Positions 51,250 through 58,581 of a stretch of 64,000 nucleotides of DNA are shown piece after piece; position 1 is the stretch's first letter; each line of letters opens with the position of its first letter. This DNA is from Sphingomonas sp. R647 (GTDB taxonomy: Bacteria > Pseudomonadota > Alphaproteobacteria > Sphingomonadales > Sphingomonadaceae). The notes beneath the pieces were generated by a model. The model was not told the DNA's origin. It saw only the letters and a list, made by a program, of their open reading frames with translations, and did no database searches. The translations under genes were made by a program, and so were the position numbers. The stretch is from positions 124,001-188,000 of the forward strand of contig NZ_JAIQXT010000003.1 in NCBI RefSeq assembly GCF_020177055.1, in the 5' to 3' direction.

Positions 51250-51642
51250 ATGATACTGCTCCCCGACGACCTTCGCGCGACACTGCGCGCGAACGCCGCC
51301 GCGTCCCTTGCCGCCCAGGCGCGGGACGCGGATTTCGATCCCGTTCCGGTCCTTAAGCTGTTCAATCCGCTGGGCGCAGGGACGTGGCTTGCAACGGAAC
51401 TGCTCGCCGATGGCGACACGCTCTTCGGACTGGCCGACCTTGGGTTCGGCTGTCCGGAGCTCGGCAATTTCAGCCTTTCTGAAATCGCACGGGTGCGCCT
51501 GCCGTTCGGACTGGCGATCGAGCGCGATCTGACCTTCGAGACGCCGCACGCGCTTTCGGTCTGGGCCGGTACGGCGCGGCGCGCCGGGTCGATCCTGTGG
51601 GCGGAAACACTGCTCAGTCGCGGACAGGAGGAAGTCCGATGA
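51250..51642 (+). CDS. DUF2958 domain protein
   Basis: 130 residues from ATG 51250 (start MILLPDDL, GGGAG upstream); a longer frame to 51166 is unlikely. Typical DUF2958 residues: PVLKLFNPLGAGTWLATEL, DTLFGLADLGFGCPELGNFSL, LPFGLAIERDLTF. The family is found beside mobilisation genes in proteobacterial mobile elements; function unknown. Its stop overlaps the next start (ATGA). Confidence 0.88.
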   Translation: MILLPDDLRATLRANAAASLAAQARDADFDPVPVLKLFNPLGAGTWLATELLADGDTLFGLADLGFGCPELGNFSLSEIARVRLPFGLAIERDLTFETPHALSVWAGTARRAGSILWAETLLSRGQEEVR

Positions 51643-51917
51643 TCCGTCGCCATGAGTCAGAGGAATTGCGCCGCCTGCGGCGAGCCCATGCCTCAATGCC
51701 CGCACAGGCGCGGGCAGCGTTCGACCGGCACCGGTTCGAGGACAAGCCCTATGAAGTGATTGCCGCAGAACTCGGCATCGGGGTTCCCGAGGTTGAGCGA
51801 CGCGTGGCTGATGCGATGTGCCATCTTATGCAAGCTTGTGACGAACCCGAGCCGGGCGCGGCCGCGCGATTTGGGGCTTGGCTTCGCGCCGCTTTCGGAC
51901 GAGTCTGGCGACGATGA
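51639..51917 (+). CDS. Sigma-70 region 4-like helix-turn-helix protein
   Basis: 92 residues starting in the stop of the DUF2958 gene. AHASMPAQARAAFDRHRFEDKPYEVIAAELGIGVPEVERRVADAM reads as the ECF sigma region 4 helix-turn-helix without a region 2, so it is probably a DNA-binding accessory, not a full sigma factor. It overlaps the next gene (ATGA), so three genes form one translationally coupled unit. Confidence 0.75.
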   Translation: MIRRHESEELRRLRRAHASMPAQARAAFDRHRFEDKPYEVIAAELGIGVPEVERRVADAMCHLMQACDEPEPGAAARFGAWLRAAFGRVWRR

Positions 51918-52828
51918 AGCATGATCTCGATCATCTCCCCGAAGGCAAACGCCGCGAGCTGGCGCTCGTCGTTGAGATGATCCGCGAGGGCTTTGCCCGC
52001 GCCACGAAGCAGCGCACCCAGCCGCGCTTTCGCGGGCCGGGGCACCTGCTCAAGATCATCCTGTTCGGTAGCTATGCGCGGGGCGACTGGGTCGAGGATC
52101 CCGTAGGCCGCTACTTCTCCGACTATGACCTGCTGGTCGTCGTCGATCACGAAGACCTGACCGACGTGCCCGAATTCTGGCTCAAGGCCGAGGATCGGCT
52201 GCTCGAGGTGCTTGCCGAGGGCACCCGGCTTCGGACCCCGGTCAGCCTCGTCTATCACAGCCTCGACGACGTGAACGAGAAGCTTCGGCTGGGCCGTTAC
52301 TTCTTTATGGACATTCTGCGCGATGGCGTGGTGCTGTTCGAGGAGAAGGGGCATCCGTTCGTCGAACCAGTGCCGCTGTCCACAGCGGAAGCGCTCGCCG
52401 AGACGCAGGGATATTTCGAGGAGTGGTTCGCGAGTGCGGTGAACTTCGAAACCCTCGCCGCTACTGCGCGAGAAGGCTCGATGCCGAAAGAGGCGGCGTT
52501 CCTGCTGCATCAGGCCGCCGAGCGCCTCTATCAGTGCCTGTTCCTAGTCCGCACGCTTTACATGCCCAAGACGCACAACCTGAACCGGCTTCGCTCGCTG
52601 GCCGAGGACATGGAGCCGCGCCTCAAGCAGGTCTGGCCGTCGGCGACCAAGGAGGTGCGACAGGCCTATGCCCGGCTCCGCGAGGCGTACATCAAGGCCC
52701 GCTACTCGCGCGAATACCGTATCACCGCCGAGCAGCTGGGCTGGCTGGGCGAGCGTGTTGCATTGCTCAAATCGGTCGTGGAAGTCGCGTGTGTTGAGCG
52801 TCTGACCACCTTGGCGGAAGCCGCCTGA
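51914..52828 (+). CDS. Nucleotidyltransferase-HEPN fusion protein
   Basis: 304 residues from ATG 51914. The N-terminal MNT/polymerase-beta fold has GSYARGDWVEDPVGRYFSDYDLLVVVD (GS-x-SDYD, catalytic Asp pair). The C-terminal HEPN-like four-helix domain has AAFLLHQAAERLYQCLFLVRT and YIKARYSREYRIT. MNT and HEPN domains normally form toxin-antitoxin pairs, the HEPN RNase being adenylylated by MNT; here they are one chain, and no clear Rx4-6H RNase motif is seen. Role in the element is unknown. Confidence 0.82.
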   Translation: MKHDLDHLPEGKRRELALVVEMIREGFARATKQRTQPRFRGPGHLLKIILFGSYARGDWVEDPVGRYFSDYDLLVVVDHEDLTDVPEFWLKAEDRLLEVLAEGTRLRTPVSLVYHSLDDVNEKLRLGRYFFMDILRDGVVLFEEKGHPFVEPVPLSTAEALAETQGYFEEWFASAVNFETLAATAREGSMPKEAAFLLHQAAERLYQCLFLVRTLYMPKTHNLNRLRSLAEDMEPRLKQVWPSATKEVRQAYARLREAYIKARYSREYRITAEQLGWLGERVALLKSVVEVACVERLTTLAEAA

Positions 52829-53107
52829 GTCAGCCAGTCACCCTGCGCACCTGGTCGCCATCACTCCGCGCGACAGGGACCGACTCGGGCCTCGAACGCC
52901 AATGACCTATGGCCGGTCGGGCCGCCTCGAAACCATCGCGACACACTATTTTCCCCGCAGCTGCGCTGCTCCTCGCGCAGCAAAATAGCGCTCTGCTCCG
53001 GTCCTCCGCTGACGCTTCGGCCATCGGTTCGGACGTCCCTTGTCCCGTCCACTGGGTCGGCGTGTCGGCACGGGACGGTCCCGGGCCGCAAGCAAGGAGT
53101 GAAGATC

Positions 53108-53428
53108 GTGGCTGCAATCGGATATGTGACCAAGGCTCAGGACGGCTCGTTCAAGGGCTCGCTCAAGACCCTCAGCATCCGCGCCGACATCGAGATCGTC
53201 GCAAACGACAACAAGACCAGCGACAGCCAGCCCGACTATCGTGTGACGTCGGACGGCGTCGAGATCGGCGCGGGCTGGAACCGCCGCTCGCAGAGCTCGG
53301 GCCAGGACTATGTGTCGCTCAGCCTGGCGGCGCCGGAGTTCGGACCGCGCCGACTCTATGCCAATCTCGGCCGCGCCGCGGGCGAGGCCGAAGACCGGTT
53401 CGCGGTCATTTGGAACCCCGCCGACTGA
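53108..53428 (+). CDS. DUF736 domain protein
   Basis: 106 residues from GTG 53108, preceded by AAGGAG with 10-base spacing (GTG 53099 is poorly placed). AAIGYVTKAQDGSFKGSLKTLSI ... APDYRV-like DYRVTSDGVEIGAGW ... FGPRRLYANLGRA match DUF736, a common single-stranded-DNA-related or unknown small protein of mobile elements. It is followed by a strong terminator. Confidence 0.88.
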   Translation: MAAIGYVTKAQDGSFKGSLKTLSIRADIEIVANDNKTSDSQPDYRVTSDGVEIGAGWNRRSQSSGQDYVSLSLAAPEFGPRRLYANLGRAAGEAEDRFAVIWNPAD

Positions 53429-53438
53429 GGCGGCGCGA

Positions 53439-53480
53439 CCCGGCCCCGGCATCCGAAAGGGTGCCGGGGCCGGGGCTTTT
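53439..53480 (+). terminator. Strong rho-independent terminator after DUF736
   Basis: A 16-bp stem (one G-U pair) starting CCCGGCCCCGGCA, GAAA loop, and the complement ending GCCGGGGCCGGG, followed by TTTT at 53477-53480. It lies 11 bp after the DUF736 stop. Confidence 0.9.
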
Positions 53481-53518
53481 AACTGATCGATCCAAGGGGC
53501 CGACTGGAAGCCAGACTT

Positions 53519-53857
53519 CTAGACGAGACGCATTCCGTGCCACTTTCCGGCTGCGATACGGGCGCGAACCCTGCGCAGATATTCGATTGGCGCAGGTGCT
53601 CGCCGTCGGGCATGATGTCTTCGCCGGTTGCAGAACAGGCAAGAGGCGACGACGTTTTCATGTGTATCGCCGCCGCCATCGCGGCGGGCGATCAAATGCT
53701 CGGCCGTGGCCTGCAGCAAGGCAGCCTGCGCATCGGTGACGCCGTAGATTCGCGTGAATGCACCTCTGTCGCAGACCCACATCGGCTGTTTGCAGTAGTA
53801 ACATAGGCCATGCTGAAGGTCGAAGCTTCGGTTTCGCAGATGACGGAGTTTGGGCAT
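53519..53857 (-). CDS. HNH endonuclease family protein
   Basis: 112 residues from ATG 53857. CYYCKQPMW (CxxC), AEHLIARRDGGGDTHENVVASCLFCN (His, Asp/Asn and second CxxC) form a full HNH zinc module; basic tail RRRHHARRRAP. It is convergent with the DUF736 gene across the terminator. Small HNH proteins are common mobile-element passengers; no partner is evident. Confidence 0.85.
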   Translation of the reverse strand: MPKLRHLRNRSFDLQHGLCYYCKQPMWVCDRGAFTRIYGVTDAQAALLQATAEHLIARRDGGGDTHENVVASCLFCNRRRHHARRRAPAPIEYLRRVRARIAAGKWHGMRLV

Positions 53858-54299
53858 TCTTGATACTCGCATTGACGTTGGGGTCATTGCGGTACGCTTC
53901 GGCTAAGGCCGCCCGAGGCGGGTGAGCTATGCTCGCGTACAAAGCGGCTCAGCCGCCCCACAGTCCTCAGGTGGATAGCTATGCTTATCCTCCGCGGGCA
54001 GACTGCACCCGCGGGTGACGCTTGGCAACGCGTTCCAACGAGCGGGATGTCCGCGAGCGGCACAGATCCTGACACACTTGCTTCAGACTTTGTGGGAAGG
54101 GTGAGGGCACGTCAGAGAATTCTGAGGCTACCGGCGCCTAAAAGCGGCCGTCAAGGATGCGCGGTCCCCCCAATTTGCTGCGCAAATCGGCTCCCCCACG
54201 CCCCGCTTCGCGGCGCCCTTCGGGCGTCCCTGACTGCCACTTTCACGCGCCAGCTCCGGACTGCGTCTCGACCTTGAGACGACACGAAAGGAGCCTGTC
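53858..54299. other. Intergenic stretch with short inverted repeats
   Basis: 442 bp with no family-like frame. It contains ATTTGC-TGC-GCAAAT (54172-54186) and GCCC-TTC-GGGC repeats near 54218. It should hold the divergent promoters of the HNH and 120-residue genes; a clean AAGGAG precedes the latter. Confidence 0.4.
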
Positions 54300-54662
54300 A
54301 TGAACATGATGTCCGCTATCCAGATTGCACAAATCGATCCTGTGGCTGCGCTGATTCAGAGCCTTACTTCAGGCCTCGACGCTGAAGGTGCTGCGTCAAT
54401 CGCACGCTATTTCATCGATAGCGAACTTGCCGATTTCTGCTGGAACGCGCGTCAGCGAGAGGCATGGATCGGCGAATATGAAAGCCTCGATGATGACGTC
54501 GGAACGCTCGATCGCATCGTGATCTTCAGCGAGTTCGATGGGCGGTTTCACGTCGGAATTGCGCTCGTTGATGGCGACGGATGCGTACACGATCTGCGGC
54601 AGCATCGCAGCTTTGCCAGCTTCTGGGATGCCGATGACGCGTTCGAGCGGCTTCGACATTGA
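54300..54662 (+). CDS. Hypothetical acidic protein, 120 residues
   Basis: Starts at ATG 54300 behind AAAGGAG. Acidic, with the pattern FDGRFHVGIALVDGDGCVHDLRQHRSF; no family recognised. Codon use and the ribosome site make it a real gene. It sits ahead of the relaxase region of the element. Confidence 0.7.
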   Translation: MNMMSAIQIAQIDPVAALIQSLTSGLDAEGAASIARYFIDSELADFCWNARQREAWIGEYESLDDDVGTLDRIVIFSEFDGRFHVGIALVDGDGCVHDLRQHRSFASFWDADDAFERLRH

Positions 54663-54890
54663 GGTCGATTTTCTGCACCGGAGCGGCGTCATCGGCGTCG
54701 CTTCCGGTGCTTTTGTCATGCGCTCAGACTTAGCGGTTGATGGTGGGCGGCAGGCAGGGAGGGAAAGGCGAGAATAGCGGAGGCAGTGGAGGAGGAAAGA
54801 AGGGGTATATGCAAGATAAAGCGAAAAACGGCTCACCGCATTTTTCGCGCTAACGCTTTGTCTGCACATCCTTTTTTAGAGAGACGGCTT

Positions 54891-54916
54891 GCCTCGCGAG
54901 CACCGCTTCGCGAGGC
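54891..54916. other. Candidate oriT inverted repeat upstream of the relaxase
   Basis: GCCTCGCGA and TCGCGAGGC form a perfect 9-bp inverted repeat with an 8-nt loop, 96 bp upstream of the relaxase start in an otherwise gene-free 350-bp gap. oriT sites commonly lie here and have such repeats. An upstream ACATCCTTTTTT could be near a nick site, but the exact site cannot be told. Confidence 0.35.
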
Positions 54917-55011
54917 TGTTGCGATGATCGCACCCTTCAAACCCGCGGAATGCCGTGAGTTTTCCGCGAGATACTTGCCGTCAGCGTTGGGTCATCCGCA
55001 TATCCTCGAAG

Positions 55012-57048
55012 ATGGCGCAGGACGACGACCATTTCGAGATCAGGCCCGGACGCATTGGCGCTCGGAGGGGGCGTAAGTCTGGCATGCAGGCAAAGATCCT
55101 CGCGCGCACCGCGCGGCTCGGCGGCAACCCGCGACGGGTAGGCGGGCCATCGCCCAACACGGGAACGCCTGCGCCGCGAACCGGGCGCTTCAATGCACGC
55201 GGACGCGGCGCAAAGTTCGCGGCGGCATTCCCGCGCGGATCGGGCTGGTCGATCGACGGTCGCAGCGGTGCTCGCGTTCGTCCGCGCCGCGTGGCGGTGA
55301 AGGCCCGCGTCGTGAAGCTTGCCGGCAAGGCCGGAGCGGTGGGCGCACACCTCCGTTATCTGGAGCGCGATGGCGTCAGTCGGGAGGGCGAGCCGGGCCG
55401 CTTCTATTCCACGTTCGCGGATGAAGTGGACGGCAAAGAGTTCGCCGGGCGCGGGGCCGATGACCGCCACCAGTTCCGGTTCATCGTCTCACCCGAGGAT
55501 GGCGCGAAATTCGATACGCTGAAGACCGTGACCCGCGACCTGATGGCGAAGATGGAGCAGGACCTAGGCACCAACCTCGACTGGATCGCGGTCGATCACT
55601 TCGACAGCGGCCACCCCCATACGCACGTCATCGTTCGCGGGGTCACCGAGGACGGGAAAACCCTCAACATTGCCGGCGACTATATCGCCCATGGCATTCG
55701 CCACCGCGCGTCCGAGATCATGACACGCGCACTAGGGCCCCAGAGCGAACTCGAGCTACGCCAGCAGCTTGCCCATGAGGTCGATGCCGAAAGACTGACG
55801 CGGCTTGATCGCGCGATCCTCCAGCGGGCCGAGGACAACATCGTCGATCTCCGCCAGGACGGTGGAGCGACGGGCGGCGACAACAGCTACCAGCAGATGC
55901 TCATTAGCCGTGCCCGCCAGCTTGAGCGGATGGAACTCGCCGAGCCAACTGGGAATCTGACTTGGTCGCTCGCACCTGACCTTGAGAAGATACTGACCGA
56001 TCTGGGGCGGCGCGGTGACATCATCCGCACGATGCACAAGGCGATGGAGCTGTTGCCAGAAGGTCGCGGCCTGCAGCCGATGGCTATCCACGGTCCGGCC
56101 CGTGTCGCCGAGCCGATCATCGGGCAAGTCGTCCAGCGCGGCGCGGCGGGCGATCACCATGACCGCCGTTATCTGATCATCGACGGGATCGACGGGCGCA
56201 CCCATTATGTTGATATCGGCACTGACGATCAGCCGACGCCGCGCGGCAGCCTGGTGAAACTGGAACCGCGCCAGATCGAACCCCGGAAGTCGGACCGCAC
56301 CATCGCCGAGATCGCGGGGGCCAATGGCGGGCGCTACAGCGTCGATATCCATCTCAGGCATGACCGCAACGCCAGTGAGGAGTTTGCGAAGACTCATGTC
56401 CGCCGGCTGGAGGCGATCCGGCGCGCGACGGGGAACGTCGAGCGCATGCCCGACGGCAGCTGGACGATCGCACCGGATCACCTCGACCGCGTACGCGACT
56501 ATGAGCGCGGCAGGGCTGACAAGTCGCCGATGGCGATCATCACCCTATCGCCCGTCTCGGCCGAGAAGCAGGCGACGCTCGATGCACCGACCTGGCTCGA
56601 CAAGGAACTCGCGTCGCAGGAGCCACTCAAGCTTGCCGCGCACGGCTTCGGCAAGGACCTCAATCGGGCGCTGTGTCTGCGCCAGCAATGGCTGGTCGAT
56701 CAGCAGCTCGCCGATATCGACGGGGATCATTTACGGCTCCGCCACGCCACGACGGACGCGCTTCGGCAGCGCGAGATACGGACCCTGGCCGGGCAGCTCA
56801 GCAACGAGATGGGTATGAGCGTTCGAGAAGCGGTATCCGGCGAGCGCATCGATGGCATCTATCGGCGCTCGGTCCAATCCGCATCGGGCCGCTTTGCCCT
56901 GATCGAGCAATCACGCGAGTTTGTGTTGGTGCCGTGGCGCCTGGAGATGGAGCGGCACATCGGCCAGCAGATCACCGGCATCCCGCACGGCGACTCGATG
57001 AGCTGGAATGTCGGGCGTGGCCGTGGCGGGCCATCGATCGGCATGTGA
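55012..57048 (+). CDS. Relaxase/mobilisation protein (VirD2-like, DUF3363)
   Basis: 678 residues from ATG 55012 (MAQDDDHFEIRPGRIGARRG). Relaxase motifs: WIAVDHFDSGHPHTHVIVRG (HxH, metal-binding histidines, ~200), and upstream KLAGKAGAVGAHLRYLERDG. The DUF3363 C-terminal region runs from ~350 on (DGIDGRTHYVDIG). It nicks oriT, stays bound to the 5' end and leads DNA transfer. No type IV secretion genes are in this window, so the element would be mobilised by another system. A remnant of a similar gene is at 50053. Confidence 0.9.
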   Translation: MAQDDDHFEIRPGRIGARRGRKSGMQAKILARTARLGGNPRRVGGPSPNTGTPAPRTGRFNARGRGAKFAAAFPRGSGWSIDGRSGARVRPRRVAVKARVVKLAGKAGAVGAHLRYLERDGVSREGEPGRFYSTFADEVDGKEFAGRGADDRHQFRFIVSPEDGAKFDTLKTVTRDLMAKMEQDLGTNLDWIAVDHFDSGHPHTHVIVRGVTEDGKTLNIAGDYIAHGIRHRASEIMTRALGPQSELELRQQLAHEVDAERLTRLDRAILQRAEDNIVDLRQDGGATGGDNSYQQMLISRARQLERMELAEPTGNLTWSLAPDLEKILTDLGRRGDIIRTMHKAMELLPEGRGLQPMAIHGPARVAEPIIGQVVQRGAAGDHHDRRYLIIDGIDGRTHYVDIGTDDQPTPRGSLVKLEPRQIEPRKSDRTIAEIAGANGGRYSVDIHLRHDRNASEEFAKTHVRRLEAIRRATGNVERMPDGSWTIAPDHLDRVRDYERGRADKSPMAIITLSPVSAEKQATLDAPTWLDKELASQEPLKLAAHGFGKDLNRALCLRQQWLVDQQLADIDGDHLRLRHATTDALRQREIRTLAGQLSNEMGMSVREAVSGERIDGIYRRSVQSASGRFALIEQSREFVLVPWRLEMERHIGQQITGIPHGDSMSWNVGRGRGGPSIGM

Positions 57049-57195
57049 CGCGGGGCGCGATCGTAGAAATAGAAAGCCCAGCGTGCTCCCGGCTCCCTAC
57101 CCTTGTCGCGCCAGATCGCGACAATGACGGACACCGCCCGCCAGGCGGTCCGCGGGCCTCTTGAGGCCTGCGGGAACCGGAAGCAGATCGAGCAT

Positions 57196-57618
57196 ATGAA
57201 AACGTTCAAGACCCGCCATCAGCTGTTCCTGTCCGAGGAACTGAGCAAGCGCTTGGCACAGCGTGCGAAGGTCACCGGCAAGGCAAAGTCGGATATCCTG
57301 GTCGAAGCGCTAGATGCGTGGTTCAATCGCCGCGAGGGCGGCGGGAACTTTGAAGCGCTCGAAGTTCGCGCCACCGGAATTGAGCGGAGGATCGAAGCGC
57401 TCGGACGAAGGCAGGGCATCTTCTGGGAAGCGTTTGCCCGTATGCTCCGCCACCAGCTCGCTCTGGCAACTGTGTTGCCGAAGCCCGACGACGCGGGCCG
57501 GGCGTCCGCAGCCCGTCAGTTCGAGAATTTCATCGATCAGATGGCCGAGATGCTAGCCGGTCAAGAACCAGCCGCAACGGATGACCCCGTAATCGAAAAG
57601 CTGAGGAAACTGCATTGA
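57196..57618 (+). CDS. CopG/RHH-family protein of the mobilisation region
   Basis: 140 residues from ATG 57196. N-terminal ribbon-helix-helix TRHQLFLSEELSKRLAQRAKVTGKAKSDILVEALDAWF (read in two parts). Long helical C-terminus (ERRIEALGRRQGIFWEAF). Such CopG proteins next to relaxase genes often regulate transfer or bind oriT. Its stop overlaps the start of the AlpA-like gene (TTGA). Confidence 0.82.
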   Translation: MKTFKTRHQLFLSEELSKRLAQRAKVTGKAKSDILVEALDAWFNRREGGGNFEALEVRATGIERRIEALGRRQGIFWEAFARMLRHQLALATVLPKPDDAGRASAARQFENFIDQMAEMLAGQEPAATDDPVIEKLRKLH

Positions 57619-57791
57619 ACGACGAACGAATCTCCGTTCGAATTCCGGAGGCGTGCCGCATGATCGGTATTAGCCGTTCGAAACTCTACGAACTGATCGA
57701 GGCCGGAGATATTCAGACGGCTAAGGTTGGCGCGAGCCGGCTCGTCCTTGTCAGTAGCTTGAGGACTTTCGTCGAAAGCCGAGCCGAGTGA
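57615..57791 (+). CDS. AlpA/excisionase-type helix-turn-helix protein
   Basis: 58 residues from TTG 57615, overlapping the CopG stop; not in the usual length range for gene finders. VRIPEACRMIGISRSKLYELIEAGDIQTAKVGASRLVLVSSL is the MerR-like HTH_17/excisionase fold. In P4-like islands such proteins act with the integrase to excise the element; here the integrase is 4 kb to the right. Confidence 0.75.
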   Translation: MNDERISVRIPEACRMIGISRSKLYELIEAGDIQTAKVGASRLVLVSSLRTFVESRAE

Positions 57792-57966
57792 TCTGATTGC
57801 GGCTTTGCGCCCCATTAGCTGCCATGGAACGTGGTGGGTGCCGCCCCAAAAGCTGCCGCTTCAATTCATCAAAGAGGATTTCGACAAACCAGCGCCGAAA
57901 TCGATCGGCACCCGCGTACGCGACGGGGAAGTCGAGACGACGTTCGACCAGTCACTTTATCGCTGA
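57788..57966 (+). pseudogene. Unidentified C-terminal gene fragment
   Basis: An open frame without a start codon (DLIAALRPISCHGTWWVPPQ ... FIKEDFDKPAPKSIGTRVRDG ... TTFDQSLYR) runs to TGA 57964-57966. It reads like the end of a real protein, not like random sequence, but I do not recognise the family. Probably the tail of a deleted mobilisation gene. Confidence 0.35.
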
Positions 57967-58194
57967 CAGCCCGCGGCGTCACTATAACGACGCGGCTCAT
58001 CGACCGACAGATTCGCTCGCCGTCGCAGTCGCGATTTGGTCAAATGTGACGATGGCCGGTCCAAGTTTTCATCGCGATCGCCCCATTCAAACCGAAGCGG
58101 AAGACCGTCTCGGCTTCAGATCCGTCCGAGCGCCGCAAACTACTGGGTTGTGTGACAGCGAGCGCTGGGCGCCATGTGTAAAGATAAGGCCCAA

Positions 58195-58548
58195 TCAGAT
58201 TTTCTCGATCACGATCTCGGCGCTCTCGTCGGCGTCGGCGACGTGGTTGAGCTGACCGCTTGAGAGATCGGCCAATGGAACTACTTGGCCACGGCTATGG
58301 AGCACGATCCGGTAGTTCTTCTTGTTCTTGTTACCCCAGAAATTAAGCACGGCGATCGTGGTACTGATCGTGCTGAGCGTCACGCTCGCGATCGAAAGTC
58401 CGATCAGAATCGCGGATTTGGCACCAGACTCGGACGCAGTCACTGGCTCGACGTGGACGCCTTCGTGGCGAAGTTTGTCCATCAGTTCCTTTAGATCGAG
58501 CGACGCGCTAATGTCGGCGCCGTCGCCGAGCGATATCTGCAAAGCCAA
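58195..58548 (-). CDS. EACC1-like effector-associated protein
   Basis: 117 residues from TTG 58548, which has GGGAGG 8 bases upstream; a start at 58638 would overlap the divergent gene. ALQISLGDGADISASLDLKELMDKL, then a hydrophobic membrane-like helix (AILIGLSIASVTLSTISTTIAVLNFW) and a final YRIVLHSRGQVVPLADL match the plan of the effector-associated constant component 1 domain: small N-terminal domain, hydrophobic segment, C-terminal strand domain. Such proteins accompany caspase and NACHT/STAND conflict proteins; its neighbour is exactly one. Confidence 0.6.
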   Translation of the reverse strand: MALQISLGDGADISASLDLKELMDKLRHEGVHVEPVTASESGAKSAILIGLSIASVTLSTISTTIAVLNFWGNKNKKNYRIVLHSRGQVVPLADLSSGQLNHVADADESAEIVIEKI

Positions 58549-58581
58549 GTCCGTTTCCTCCCTAATGATGTCCAGAGCCGA

